Shown here: positions 17,838-26,829 of the stretch, piece after piece
Position numbering within the stretch: position 1 is the stretch's first letter
How the letters are laid out: every line of letters begins with the position of its first letter
From: Comamonas endophytica
GTDB lineage: Bacteria > Pseudomonadota > Gammaproteobacteria > Burkholderiales > Burkholderiaceae_C
Direction: 5' to 3'
Assembly: GCF_023634805.2 (NCBI RefSeq)
Contig: NZ_CP106883.1
Coordinates: 1 to 64,000 of the forward strand
DNA length: 64,000 nucleotides
The notes under the pieces: model-generated
The model's database searches: none
Told to the model about the DNA's origin: nothing
The model's input: only the letters and a program-made list of their open reading frames with translations
Program-made: the position numbers and the translations under genes

Positions 17838-18273
17838 CAATTCATTAATCGCCGGCCAGCCGATTCCTTGGCTTGCAACTCCTTTGGTGCTGCCATTAGC
17901 GGATTGCTCTGTGCGTGCCGGCTTTCCCTCTCCCGCGGAAGACTTCAGCGGTAAGCGCCTGGACATTTCGGAAATTCTGGTGGAACACCCCCAGGCTACC
18001 TATCTGCTGCGTGTGGCTGGGCCCTCAATGACCGAATACGGCATCGATGACGGCGATTTGATCGTGGTGGACCGAGCGCTGACGGCGCGCCATGGCTGCA
18101 TAGTGGTTGCAATCCTGGACAGCGAATTCACCGTGAAGGTTCTGCACCAGGTCAACGGCACTTTTCGCCTTAAGGCGGGCAACCGCACCTATCCCGACAT
18201 TGTTCCGCGCGAGGGCCAGACCCTCGAGATCTGGGGCGTGGTCACGGCCTGTGTGAAGCGATTCTCGAGATAG
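17830..18273 (+). CDS. umuD: UmuD-like SOS mutagenesis protein
   Basis: A 147-residue S24-family autoprotease subunit of an error-prone polymerase V. After the cleavage site A-G in [13 protein letters not shown] come the catalytic Ser in [20 protein letters not shown] and the Lys in SEFTVKVL, spaced as in UmuD. The Ala-Gly site resembles LexA rather than the Cys-Gly of E. coli UmuD. The only suitable ATG, at 17830, is within the LexA box; with the TATACT -10 this suggests a leaderless or very short-leader mRNA. Longer frames upstream run through the promoter and are unlikely. umuC follows after 2 bp. Confidence 0.88.
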   Translation: MYSNSLIAGQPIPWLATPLVLPLADCSVRAGFPSPAEDFSGKRLDISEILVEHPQATYLLRVAGPSMTEYGIDDGDLIVVDRALTARHGCIVVAILDSEFTVKVLHQVNGTFRLKAGNRTYPDIVPREGQTLEIWGVVTACVKRFSR

Positions 18274-18275
18274 CC

Positions 18276-18403
18276 ATGTTCGCGCTGATCGACGGGAATA
18301 ATTTCTATGTGTCGTGCGAACGCGCCTTTCGCCCCTCGCTGCGCGGCATTCCGGTGGTCGTGCTGTCCAACAACGACGGTTGCGCCATTGCCAGATCAGA
18401 CGA
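18276..18403 (+). pseudogene. umuC: umuC 5' fragment (interrupted by arsenic element)
   Basis: The first 42 codons plus two bases of Umu[21 protein letters not shown], then [16 protein letters not shown]. Homology stops at the element's left end at 18404. The remaining codons resume at 26830, where G completes the split GA/G codon and the frame continues AKALGIKMGQPHF. The first metal-binding Asp of the Y-family palm (ALIDGNNF) is on this fragment, so neither part alone can be a polymerase. Confidence 0.92.
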
Positions 18404-18415
18404 TTATGTGGAATG
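18404..18415 (+). repeat. Left terminal inverted repeat of the arsenic element
   Basis: TTATGTGGAATG. It pairs with the right end at 11 of 12 positions. The preceding six bases AGACGA complete the host umuC reading frame. Confidence 0.75.
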
Positions 18416-18589
18416 CAATCATCCGTCAACCAGGTATCGTTTCAACATCATCGCGATAAGCTGTGCATATGAGACTCCACTTCCCCAAGAGTCGCAGAAG
18501 CCACGCTACGTTGTCATGGCAGTCGTGGAGAAATCGGGCGCCGCACGTTTTCCTCTGCCGCCGAATGCCCCCTCGTGACATCCATTCCG

Positions 18590-19789
18590 CTACAGGTTTG
18601 GCTTGTCTAGCTCAGTGACATGTTGCGGAAGCCGTATACCGTGAAGCGCCCAGAAGGCGGTGATTCCCAGCAATGAGGACAGCCACAGTGCGCCTGAACC
18701 CCACTGGGAGACGGCCATGCCAAAGAGAAACGGCGAGCCGGCTTGCAGAATGCGCGCCGGTACCATCAGCCAGCCCTGGCGCAGACCATAGCCGTGCGCG
18801 CCGAACACCTTGAGCGGCAGCGTACCCACGGCGATGGTCAGAATGCCGTTTCCCAACCCATGCAGAATGGCAAAAACGCTGGCCGCAGGGGCACCAACCA
18901 AACCCAGACAGATGGCGGCCAAGGGATGGGCAAGGATCGCCAGTTTTGCGCACAGCAGCGGATGTGCATTCCTGAGGAACCCGTACTCTGCCAAGCGTCC
19001 CGCCACCTGTGCAGGCCCCACAAGCGCTGCGGCCCAGATAGCTACCGCCACCGTTCCGCCTGTAATTTGCAGCAACTGTGGCAGGTGGGCAGCCATGGCG
19101 GTGCTGATAAACCATGAGACAGCGAACACATAGGCCATTAGACACACGGTGCGCCTGCGGAACTGCACTTCCTCGCTTGCGTCCTGCATTCCTTCTTGTC
19201 TGCGGTCGCTTGACCCCTCCTCGGCCGCTTTTGCAGCCCGTGGCAACAACATGTTGAGCGGGAGCCCCAGCAACAGGTGCAGCGCCGCCCAGGTCAAACA
19301 GGCCTCGCGCCATCCAAACTCATGCGCAAGATGGCTGGATAGTGGCCACCCGATGGTGCTGGCGAATCCTGCAAACAGCGTGATGCCAGTGATGGCGGGT
19401 CGGGCGTCCTGACCATAGAGGCGCACAACCGTGGAAAACGCTGCCTCGTACAGGCCGCTGCCCATGGCAATACCCATGATGGCCCAGGCCAGAAACACCT
19501 CGCTGGACTGGGTGGCCTGACTCAGTATCGCCAGTCCGGCAGCAAATACCAGGTTGCTTGCGATCAAAACCGGACGGCCACCGAAACAGTCGATGAGCCG
19601 ACCGGCCACGGGCCCAGTGGCAGCTGAAACCAGCAGTGCCGCTGAGAACGCGGCGAACACTGTGGAGTACGCCATGCCAACGGCACGGCTGATTGATTCA
19701 GCCAGCACCGCGGGCAGGTAGTACGACGATGCCCAGGACAGCGTTTGCGCCACACCCAGCATGACGGTGGTCTGTGTGCGGCGCTGCAT
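18590..19789 (-). CDS. MFS transporter of the ars operon
   Basis: A 399-residue major facilitator protein with about 12 membrane helices and the inter-helix motif GPVAGRLIDCFGGRPVLIAS (loop 2-3). It is the last gene of the ars operon, 12 bp after arsH. MFS proteins of this type recur in proteobacterial ars clusters and may export an arsenical; the substrate is not evident from sequence. It could also be an ArsK-like or ArsJ-like exporter, but no gapdh partner of arsJ is present. Confidence 0.85.
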   Translation of the reverse strand: MQRRTQTTVMLGVAQTLSWASSYYLPAVLAESISRAVGMAYSTVFAAFSAALLVSAATGPVAGRLIDCFGGRPVLIASNLVFAAGLAILSQATQSSEVFLAWAIMGIAMGSGLYEAAFSTVVRLYGQDARPAITGITLFAGFASTIGWPLSSHLAHEFGWREACLTWAALHLLLGLPLNMLLPRAAKAAEEGSSDRRQEGMQDASEEVQFRRRTVCLMAYVFAVSWFISTAMAAHLPQLLQITGGTVAVAIWAAALVGPAQVAGRLAEYGFLRNAHPLLCAKLAILAHPLAAICLGLVGAPAASVFAILHGLGNGILTIAVGTLPLKVFGAHGYGLRQGWLMVPARILQAGSPFLFGMAVSQWGSGALWLSSLLGITAFWALHGIRLPQHVTELDKPNL

Positions 19790-19801
19790 CGTCGCGTCGC
19801 C

Positions 19802-20521
19802 TTAAATGCTGCGTTGGTTGACCCGCTGGGACAGCGCCTCGGCGCTTTCGCGCCGTTCGCTGTAGCGGTCCACCAGGTAGTCCGCGCAGTCGCGGGTCAG
19901 GATCGTGAACTTGATCAACTCCTCCATCACATCAACCACCCGTTCGTAATATGAGGACGGCTTCATGCGACCTGCTTCGTCGAACTCTGCAAAGGCCTTG
20001 GCGACGGACGACTGGTTGGGGATGGTGAGCATGCGCATCCAGCGACCCAGCACGCGCATCTGGTTGACAGCATTGAAGGACTGCGAGCCCCCGGAGACCT
20101 GCATCACGGCCAGGGTCTTGCCCTGGGTCGGCCGTACGGCGCCCACGGCAAGGGGAATCCAGTCGATCTGGGCCTTCAGGATTCCGGTCATGGCCCCATG
20201 GCGCTCGGGTGAGGTCCAGACCATGCCTTCCGCCCATAGCGCCAACTCACGCAACTCCTGCACCTTAGGGTGGTTGTCCGGTGCATCGTCGGGCAGAGGC
20301 AGTCCGCGTGGGTCAAAAATCCGCGGCTCGGCCCCCATTGCTCGCAGCAGCCGGGCTGCCTCCTCCGTCAACAGCCGGCTGTAAGAGCGCTCCCGGGCCG
20401 ACCCATAGAGCAGCAAGATGCGAGGGGGATGTGCAGCGCGCTGCTGCGGCAGCAGCCGCGCCAGGTCTGGCACTTCGAACGATTGCATATCCAGGTTGGG
20501 GAGATCAGTGCTTTGCAACAC
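19802..20521 (-). CDS. arsH: ArsH NADPH:FMN oxidoreductase
   Basis: A 239-residue flavodoxin-like protein. The signatures are [40 protein letters not shown] and [20 protein letters not shown], all diagnostic for ArsH. ArsH oxidises trivalent organoarsenicals to less toxic pentavalent forms. The gene overlaps the end of arsC by 17 bp, so the two are coupled. Confidence 0.95.
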   Translation of the reverse strand: MLQSTDLPNLDMQSFEVPDLARLLPQQRAAHPPRILLLYGSARERSYSRLLTEEAARLLRAMGAEPRIFDPRGLPLPDDAPDNHPKVQELRELALWAEGMVWTSPERHGAMTGILKAQIDWIPLAVGAVRPTQGKTLAVMQVSGGSQSFNAVNQMRVLGRWMRMLTIPNQSSVAKAFAEFDEAGRMKPSSYYERVVDVMEELIKFTILTRDCADYLVDRYSERRESAEALSQRVNQRSI

Positions 20522-20936
20522 ATTGTCCTTTCGCGTCGATGACGGCTTCGCCGTCTTCCTTGGAGAGTGCGCCCTGTTGGGGCCGAGGTAGGATGTCCAG
20601 CACAGCCTCGGAAGGGCGGCACAGGCGGGTGCCGAGCGGCGTCACCACGATGGGGCGATTGATCAGGATCGGATGCTCGAGCATGAAATCGATCAACTGC
20701 TGGTCGGTCCACTTCGGGTCGGCCAAGCCCAGTTCATCAAAAGGCGTGCCCTTTTGCCGCAGAAGATCGCGCACGGGAATTGCCATCGTGGCCAGCAAAC
20801 GCTCCAGCGTAGCCCGGTCGGGTGGCGTCTTGAGATACTCAATGACGCAGGGCTTTTCGCCGCTGTTGCGGATCAAGGCCAGCACGTTGCGGGACGTGCC
20901 GCAGGCGGGGTTGTGGTAGATGGTGATGGTGCTCAT
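20505..20936 (-). CDS. arsC: Glutaredoxin-coupled arsenate reductase ArsC
   Basis: A 143-residue ArsC of the E. coli R773 type. [20 protein letters not shown] contains the catalytic Cys near residue 12, and the Arg residues for arsenate binding are within the thioredoxin-like fold ([16 protein letters not shown]). It reduces arsenate to arsenite for export by ArsB, 25 bp upstream. The start at 20936 fits the family; longer upstream starts overlap arsB. Confidence 0.95.
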   Translation of the reverse strand: MSTITIYHNPACGTSRNVLALIRNSGEKPCVIEYLKTPPDRATLERLLATMAIPVRDLLRQKGTPFDELGLADPKWTDQQLIDFMLEHPILINRPIVVTPLGTRLCRPSEAVLDILPRPQQGALSKEDGEAVIDAKGQCVAKH

Positions 20937-20961
20937 GGCAGGTCCAAAGCAAAGGGGCGCT

Positions 20962-22251
20962 TCAAGCAAAAAGGCTCAGGCGCAATGCCAGGGCCGCGAG
21001 GGTGGCCAGCAGAACCGGGACGGTCAACACCGCACCGACCTTGAAGTAGTAGCCCCAGCCAATCGTCATGCCCTTCTTGGCCAGCACATGCAGCCACAGC
21101 AGCGTGGCCAGGCTGCCGATGGGGGTGATCTTGGGGCCCAGGTCACAGCCGATCACATTGGCGTAGACCATGGCTTCCTTGACGATGCCACTGGCACTGG
21201 AGGCATCGATAGACAAAGCGCCCACCAGCACGGTCGGCATGTTGTTCATCACGGACGACAGCAGGGCAGACAGCAGGCCTGTGCCCAGGGCCGCGCCCCA
21301 TATGCCGCCCTGCGCAAAACGGTCCAGTAACGCCGCCAGGTAGTCTGTCAGGCCCGCATTGCGCAGACCGTAGACCACCAGGTACATGCCCAGGGAGAAA
21401 ACCACGATTTGCCAAGGAGCGCCGTGCAATACCTTCTTGGTGCTGATGACAGCCCCGCGCCCAGCCACCGCCAGCAAAATGGCAGCGCCCACCGCCGCGA
21501 CGGCGCTGACCGGCACGCCCAGGGGCTCCAGGCCGAAGAAGCCAACCAGCAACAGGACCAGCACCACCCAGCCCGCACGGAAGGTGGCCGGGTCCTTGAT
21601 GGCATCGGCGGGGCGTTTGAGCTTGCCAAGGTCGTAGGCTGCGGGAATGTCACGGCGGAAGAACAACAGCAGCATGGCCAAGCTGGCGATCACCGAGACG
21701 ATGTTGACCGGCACCATGACCGCGGCGTATTCATTGAATCCGATATCGAAGAAGTCGGCCGAAACGATATTGACCAGATTGGAAACGATCAGCGGCAGGC
21801 TGGCCGTGTCGGCGATAAACCCTGCCGCCATGACAAAGGCCAAAGTGGTTGCCGGCGAGAAGCCCAGGGCCACCAGCATCGCCATGACGATGGGCGTGAG
21901 GATCAGCGCGGCCCCATCGTTGGCGAACAAGGCAGACACGGCCGCGCCCAGCAGCACGATGAGCGCAAAGAGCCTGGTGCCACGGCCGCCGCCCCAGCGC
22001 GCAAAGTGCAGCGCGGCCCATTCAAAGAACCCGGCCTCATCAAGCAGCAAGCTGATGATGATCACTGCGACAAAGGTGGCCGTAGCGTTCCACACGATAT
22101 TCCAGACCACCGAAATATCCGTCAGCTGCACGACCCCCAGCAGCAGCGCAATGGCCGCGCCCAGTGAAGCGCTCCAGCCGATGCCCAGGTTACGGGGTTG
22201 CCAGATAACCAAAACCAGGGTGAAAACAAAGATCAGGGCAGCCGTGAGCAT
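20962..22251 (-). CDS. arsB: ArsB arsenite efflux pump
   Basis: A 429-residue inner-membrane arsenite/antimonite-proton antiporter with about 12 helices. It is very close to the enterobacterial ArsB pattern: [80 protein letters not shown]. No arsA ATPase accompanies it, so it works as a secondary transporter. It lies in the operon between the two arsC genes. Confidence 0.97.
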   Translation of the reverse strand: MLTAALIFVFTLVLVIWQPRNLGIGWSASLGAAIALLLGVVQLTDISVVWNIVWNATATFVAVIIISLLLDEAGFFEWAALHFARWGGGRGTRLFALIVLLGAAVSALFANDGAALILTPIVMAMLVALGFSPATTLAFVMAAGFIADTASLPLIVSNLVNIVSADFFDIGFNEYAAVMVPVNIVSVIASLAMLLLFFRRDIPAAYDLGKLKRPADAIKDPATFRAGWVVLVLLLVGFFGLEPLGVPVSAVAAVGAAILLAVAGRGAVISTKKVLHGAPWQIVVFSLGMYLVVYGLRNAGLTDYLAALLDRFAQGGIWGAALGTGLLSALLSSVMNNMPTVLVGALSIDASSASGIVKEAMVYANVIGCDLGPKITPIGSLATLLWLHVLAKKGMTIGWGYYFKVGAVLTVPVLLATLAALALRLSLFA

Positions 22252-22306
22252 AGTGTGGGAGTGCGAGGGGTGAGAGGTCTGCGTTCGTGGGCGACGGCGC
22301 AGGAAA

Positions 22307-22813
22307 TCAGGAGGCCGACATGTCGCGCGCCGTGCCTTGCAAGCGCGCCTTGTCCAGCTTGTCGGCGGGCAGGTTGACCAGTAGTTCCAGGCGGCGACGC
22401 ATCAGGTGCATGGTCTGGCGGAAGGCTTCCAGCTTGGTGTCCTCAGGCGCATCGCCTGCGGAAGGATCGGGGTAGCCCCAGTGCGCCGTGGCTGGATGCC
22501 CAGGCCAGATCGGGCAGACCTCGCCCGCAGCGTTGTCGCAAACCGTAATGATCAGATCCATGTGGGGTGCCTCGGGCGTGGCGAACTCGTCCCAGGTCTT
22601 GCTGCGCAGGCCGTCCACCGACACGCCGGCGCGCTGCAACACTTGCAGGCCCAGGGGGTTGGGCTGTTGGTTGGCACGTGGGCTGCTGCCGGCCGAATAG
22701 GCCTTGAAGCGGCCCCGGCCCATGTCGTTGAGCAGGGCTTCTGCCAGGATGCTGCGCGCCGAGTTGTGGGTGCACAGGAACAGGACATTCAAGGGGGCAG
22801 TGGTATCGGTCAT
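22307..22813 (-). CDS. arsC: Low-molecular-weight phosphatase-type arsenate reductase
   Basis: A 168-residue arsenate reductase of the thioredoxin-coupled or mycothiol-type LMW phosphatase fold, unrelated to the ArsC at 20505. The P-loop is [20 protein letters not shown] (CX5R with Cys near residue 16), and the Asp loop is [29 protein letters not shown] supplies further cysteines. The start at 22813 ([10 protein letters not shown]) is chosen over an upstream extension at 22894 that lacks family similarity. It is transcribed directly after arsR. Confidence 0.93.
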   Translation of the reverse strand: MTDTTAPLNVLFLCTHNSARSILAEALLNDMGRGRFKAYSAGSSPRANQQPNPLGLQVLQRAGVSVDGLRSKTWDEFATPEAPHMDLIITVCDNAAGEVCPIWPGHPATAHWGYPDPSAGDAPEDTKLEAFRQTMHLMRRRLELLVNLPADKLDKARLQGTARDMSAS

Positions 22814-22921
22814 AGGTTTTAGCAGCAGGACTTGAGGACGAATGGTGCGAGGTGCGCAGACGGTCACCGCTGCGGCACGCGGGGAAAGGCACAAAGCAAG
22901 CGGTGCCGCTCGCCTGTTAGA

Positions 22922-23245
22922 TCAGCAATTGCAGGCGGAGGCATCCGCAGGCGTGCAAACAGCGCCCTGACAGCAGTTCTCGGTGAGATAAGCCAGCAGT
23001 TCGTTCATCGTTGGGAAGGCTGCGCGGTAAATCACGTTGCGCCCTTGGCGCTCCTGACTGACCAGTTCCGCATGGGACAACTCCTTGAGGTGGAAGGACA
23101 GCGCATTGGGTGCAATGCCCAACTGCTCTGCCAGGACGCTAGGGGTAAGGCCCTCCGGTCCAGCCACCACCAGAGCGCGGAACACACGCAGGCGGGCCTC
23201 ATGTGCGAGGGCTGATAGCGAACGAATGACTTGGGTCTCTTGCAT
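22922..23245 (-). CDS. arsR: ArsR/SmtB-family arsenic repressor
   Basis: A 107-residue winged-helix repressor and first gene of the ars operon. The DNA-binding helix is SVLAEQLGIAPNALSFHLKE. The recognisable As(III)-binding Cys are not in the helix but at the C-terminus (TENCCQGAVCTPADASACNC), as in the Acidithiobacillus-type ArsR with tail cysteines. It should release the operator upstream of its own start when arsenite binds. Confidence 0.95.
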   Translation of the reverse strand: MQETQVIRSLSALAHEARLRVFRALVVAGPEGLTPSVLAEQLGIAPNALSFHLKELSHAELVSQERQGRNVIYRAAFPTMNELLAYLTENCCQGAVCTPADASACNC

Positions 23246-23469
23246 AAATCAATGATACAACGATTATTGAATTAATGGTTAAAAAAGAGTATTTCGATCG
23301 CAATGTTCGTTACCGGTCGGCCGCGTGATGGGCGGGTTTGAGCTGGACTTCACAGTTGTACTGCCGTCCAGCGACGGCAATGCACGCGGCCTGTAGGTCA
23401 TCGCAAGCGAGCTTGCAGGGGGCAGTGTGATCAAGCACTGAGAATGGGCGTCTTGTGCTGCCGTCTTGA
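23246..23469 (-). promoter_or_regulatory. ars operon promoter/operator region
   Basis: The gap between tnpB-like and arsR. A dyad TCAAT-N12-ATTGA at 23249-23270 lies directly upstream of the arsR start in an AT-rich stretch and is the best ArsR operator candidate. The rest of the interval has only short frames with no family likeness. Confidence 0.6.
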
Positions 23470-25722
23470 TCATGGTCGCTGTGTCTTTTTGATGGCATTC
23501 GGTGTTCGTCCATCAGGCGTAATGGTGTGGCTCAGGCTATCGACCAATTTCTCCATGGCTTCTATTCCATCTTCAACCGCAGCACGCTCTGTGTCTTGCA
23601 ACGGGATTTCCTGAAGCATGCGCGTGAGATTCGCCCCCGCTTCGAGCGCCTGGGCCTTGGCCGAATCTTTCGGTAAATAGAACGAGCATTTGGCACACGC
23701 CATCCGGTGTGGACATTGATCGAAGAAGTCGTAGGTGCATAACCCATGTCCCAGGTCGTAGAAACGCCAGGGCTCGCCCCGGGCAGCTGCGCCGCTGCGC
23801 ACTGCATCCTGGTCGACGAGCACGGCGATCGTGCGCAAGTTGCGCTCGAAGTACCCAGCCCGCTCGATTGAACCCGCGAGCTTAGTCGGTGTCACCGTGA
23901 CGTAGTGTTGGGTGGATTGAGGTGAAGCGTGGCCGAGCCAGGCCTGCAGCTCGAATATACCCAGCGGTTCCCTGGCGTTGAAGAGCTGGCTTGCAATGGT
24001 GGCGCGCGCGCGGTGGCTGGTGATGCGACCGCGTGCGTCTTCCAGTGGTATGCCGGCCTTCCTGCACAACAGCGGAATGAGAGCTCGGTTGAGGTATGCC
24101 CCGGCAACGCGTCTTCCGCGATGCACAAATAGATAATCCACCACGCTACCCGTCTTAGCATCGGTCATGCTCGGATGAGGCAAGCGCTCTCGTTCCCAGG
24201 CCTCGACTGCATGGCCCACGACGGCATCAATCGGCTTCGTGAAGGCGGTGGACGTCTTGTTAACGGGCACGTCGAGAAAACACGTCGGTGAAGCAGCCAC
24301 ATCGTTGGGGCCTGGTTGCCAGCGGATACAACCGATCTGCAGCCGCAGCGATTCGTCGCGGCGTAGTCCTGCGAACAGCCAGAGTACTGCCAGGGCCCGA
24401 ATCATCGTGATCGGATAGCGTGTTGGTTGATCGGCACAGCCTTGCCGACTTGGGGTAGGTTTCAAGTCTTCTTCACTCAGATTGAGACCCGCCCACATTA
24501 GCTTTGCCCACGCGCCGTCGGCCACGATGCGTGGCTGGGGTCCGATCAGTACACCGACGGCGCGCGGCAACCCGAGCGCGCGCACCGGATCGAAGCGTTG
24601 AGGGATCCACTCCCATTCCTGAAGGTCACGGAAGAAGCTGCGAACGCTACGCAGATGCGAAGCCTTGGCAGCAGGCTTGAGCGGGTCACCACGCTGCTTC
24701 AGGTACATGCCACCGGGATTCGACCATCGGCCAATCGTCATTCGGGCAACAGTCGCCACGTATTCCAGCGCCGTCGCGCGAGTCCAGTCGGCAGGACTAT
24801 TGATCTCAGGATGTATTTCGGCGAGCCAGCGACCACACTTCAGCAGCGCATAGTAGTCTCCCGTGATCGAGGAGGCAGCTCGTACGGCAGTGGCTCTCCA
24901 ACGCTCGCACCACTGCAGCCACTCATCTGGGATACCGTCGGTCGCACGGTACTCGTCTGCCGGACGGCGACGATCGTTGACGCGGTGATCCAAGCCATGC
25001 GTGAGCAACTTCAGACGCACCAATGTCCGAGAGAGTGTTGCAACCCCACTGCGAATGAATGCCGCACCGGTTCGAGCAACTTGCTGCAATGTATGAAGGG
25101 TCAGGTCGTCGATACGTGGACTGCGTTGGATGAGCAGCGCGGTATAGAGCGCGTTCGAAACGCTGGGCCGATGGACCGACCTAAAACCGACCTTGCTCAT
25201 CTCGTCGAAAACTTGGCGGTTGGCGTGCTCTACGGCTTCGCGTCCGAACACCTTGATCGCGAGGCGGTACGGGAAGAAGCGTCCGATCTCCGGGATCCGA
25301 TCAAAGCCGCACAGGAGATAGGCCACTGCGATAACGTACTGGCGGCAGTTGCCGTTGCCCCCGTAGCGACTTCGGAAGGCCGCTTCGCTGCTGCACAGCA
25401 CGTCGAGCCAGTCATCACTGGTCCATCCCCAGTAGGCGATACCGCGGTATTGCATCTCGACAATCACAAGGTGAATCACAGAATTGCGTGGCGCCTGTGC
25501 GGCAGGTATGCGTTCCAGCAGTTCGTGAAGCGGGCATAACAGTCGCGCCAGTGCTTTACGGGACGCTGTGGGCCATTGCCGTCCATGGCTAGCGAAGTGC
25601 ACGCGAAGCACCTCCAGTGCCGCACGCTCGTTGGCAGCAAGCACAGGGCTTTGTTCCTTGAGCGAAAACGACTTTTGCGGTATCGCATTCGCCGGCGCGA
25701 TCGCGTTCGCCACATTGCTCAT
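23470..25722 (-). CDS. tnpB: Large tyrosine recombinase, TnpB-like
   Basis: A 750-residue site-specific recombinase with a long N-terminal region (about 1-400) and a C-terminal catalytic domain. Catalytic residues are visible in LRRDESLRL (Arg), SHRARATIA (His-x-x-Arg variant), WLGHASPQSTQHYVTVTPTK (His and the nucleophilic Tyr). A Cys-rich tail (CTYDFFDQCPHRMACAKCSF) may bind zinc. Size and pairing resemble TnpB of Tn554. Its start overlaps the stop of the upstream recombinase by ATGA. Confidence 0.88.
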   Translation of the reverse strand: MSNVANAIAPANAIPQKSFSLKEQSPVLAANERAALEVLRVHFASHGRQWPTASRKALARLLCPLHELLERIPAAQAPRNSVIHLVIVEMQYRGIAYWGWTSDDWLDVLCSSEAAFRSRYGGNGNCRQYVIAVAYLLCGFDRIPEIGRFFPYRLAIKVFGREAVEHANRQVFDEMSKVGFRSVHRPSVSNALYTALLIQRSPRIDDLTLHTLQQVARTGAAFIRSGVATLSRTLVRLKLLTHGLDHRVNDRRRPADEYRATDGIPDEWLQWCERWRATAVRAASSITGDYYALLKCGRWLAEIHPEINSPADWTRATALEYVATVARMTIGRWSNPGGMYLKQRGDPLKPAAKASHLRSVRSFFRDLQEWEWIPQRFDPVRALGLPRAVGVLIGPQPRIVADGAWAKLMWAGLNLSEEDLKPTPSRQGCADQPTRYPITMIRALAVLWLFAGLRRDESLRLQIGCIRWQPGPNDVAASPTCFLDVPVNKTSTAFTKPIDAVVGHAVEAWERERLPHPSMTDAKTGSVVDYLFVHRGRRVAGAYLNRALIPLLCRKAGIPLEDARGRITSHRARATIASQLFNAREPLGIFELQAWLGHASPQSTQHYVTVTPTKLAGSIERAGYFERNLRTIAVLVDQDAVRSGAAARGEPWRFYDLGHGLCTYDFFDQCPHRMACAKCSFYLPKDSAKAQALEAGANLTRMLQEIPLQDTERAAVEDGIEAMEKLVDSLSHTITPDGRTPNAIKKTQRP

Positions 25723-26756
25723 GCTGAGCCTCCCCGGAGTTGGTCCAGTCGTGCCTCATGGACCGCAGCCATGCTGCGGGTAAACCGGTCTGAGAGATCA
25801 CGCGCGCTCAGATGAATGTAGAGCAAGGTCGATTGAATGCAGCGATGGCCGGCAAAACGGGCGATCTCCTGGATGTCCCAGCCAGCACGTGCCAGGTCCG
25901 TCAGGCAGAGGTGACGGAAGCTGTGGGTCGTCAGTGCGGGCACCCCGGCGTGCAACGCGAGCCTGTGTACTACTTTCGACCAAGTCCACTTGGTCAGGGG
26001 CGTCGCTCGATTGCGTGAGGACTCCGATAGGAACAATGGACCTCGCGGGCTGCCCAAGCGACGACGTTCGGTAAGGTAGGCCACGTAGAGCTCTGCGCTC
26101 ACCACCGAGTAGGGGACAATTCGCTCCTGCCGGGTCTTGGTCGTCTCGGCCCGAATGCGAAGCAGGCGTCTTGCCGGATCGATGTCTCCCGTGGCAAGCG
26201 AACACAGTTCCTCCCGACGCAGCGCACAGTCATACGCAAGGGCGAGCATCAAGCGGTTGCGGACTGGCTCGCTGCGCGCCGTGCACAGTAAAGCCTGCCA
26301 ATCCGAATCGTCGGGAATCCAGGGAAGCCGCCGCTGAATGGGGATGAGGCCGCGTTGTCCGACACCGAACCCACCGGAAGCGGCTCCGCGTCGCCCGCGC
26401 GCGACAGGATTCGTTGTGCGCACACCCTCTTCGACCAAGTAGTCATAGAACAACCGGACAACGGTGAGCCGATGGCGGATGGAAGCGTTGGAAAGAGCGG
26501 AGACGGTGCTGGAAGGGACCTCCACGCCACAGGAGCGCCCAGCCAGTTCGCGCACGTAAGCAGCGATCTGAGCGCTCCCAACACTTGTGACATTCAACTC
26601 CATCCGTCGACAGAAACCGAGGTAGTGATCCAGCCCACGCGCGTAGGCGGCGACGGTATTGGGAGCTCTTAGCAGATCAACCTGCAAGGACACCCACGCG
26701 TACGCAAGGGCATCGCTGCAGAGGTTCGCCAACGCACGCCAAGGTTCTGTAGACAT
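25719..26756 (-). CDS. tnpA: Tyrosine recombinase, TnpA-like
   Basis: A 345-residue phage-integrase-family protein. The SAM-like N-terminal domain (TVAAYARGLDHYLGFCRRME) is followed by the catalytic core with Arg in DCALRREELCSL, HSFRH in ALTTHSFRHLCLTDLARAGW, and GHRCIQSTLLYIHLS with the nucleophile Tyr. It is nearest the right end of the element (56 bp inside), as expected for the leading transposase gene. Together with the 750-residue partner it would catalyse excision and insertion. Confidence 0.92.
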   Translation of the reverse strand: MSTEPWRALANLCSDALAYAWVSLQVDLLRAPNTVAAYARGLDHYLGFCRRMELNVTSVGSAQIAAYVRELAGRSCGVEVPSSTVSALSNASIRHRLTVVRLFYDYLVEEGVRTTNPVARGRRGAASGGFGVGQRGLIPIQRRLPWIPDDSDWQALLCTARSEPVRNRLMLALAYDCALRREELCSLATGDIDPARRLLRIRAETTKTRQERIVPYSVVSAELYVAYLTERRRLGSPRGPLFLSESSRNRATPLTKWTWSKVVHRLALHAGVPALTTHSFRHLCLTDLARAGWDIQEIARFAGHRCIQSTLLYIHLSARDLSDRFTRSMAAVHEARLDQLRGGSA

Positions 26757-26811
26757 CGTGCCTCCTGGGGATTGCCTACGCTACTCCAGTTGGGCACGGC
26801 AGTCAGTCAGA

Positions 26812-26823
26812 CATTCCACGTAA
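26812..26823 (-). repeat. Right terminal inverted repeat of the arsenic element
   Basis: Reads TTACGTGGAATG on the minus strand. The next six bases TAGATA (26824-26829) are foreign to umuC and are followed at 26830 by umuC sequence. Confidence 0.75.
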
Positions 26824-26829
26824 TAGATA

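Larger units (their letters stand above)
18404..26823. mobile_element. Tn554-like arsenic-resistance element inserted in umuC
   Basis: An 8,420-bp element with 12-bp near-perfect inverted ends, TTATGTGGAATG at 18404 and its complement with one mismatch at 26812-26823. Immediately outside are different 6-bp words, AGACGA on the left and TAGATA on the right, as expected for coupling sequences left by tyrosine recombinases. It carries two overlapping tyrosine recombinase genes at the right end and an ars operon, all on the minus strand. The layout resembles Tn554, whose TnpA and TnpB act with TnpC; no convincing tnpC was found. All cargo has GC content similar to the flanks. Confidence 0.85.

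Noticed and set aside
23279..23473. 64-codon minus-strand frame starting at an ATGA overlap with the tnpB-like stop, possible tnpC
   Set aside because: The coupling is suggestive, but the peptide has no helix-turn-helix or likeness to TnpC (about 125 residues), and the codon bias looks random.
24598..25539. 313-codon plus-strand frame
   Set aside because: It lies wholly antisense to the tnpB-like recombinase gene and has no recognisable domain.
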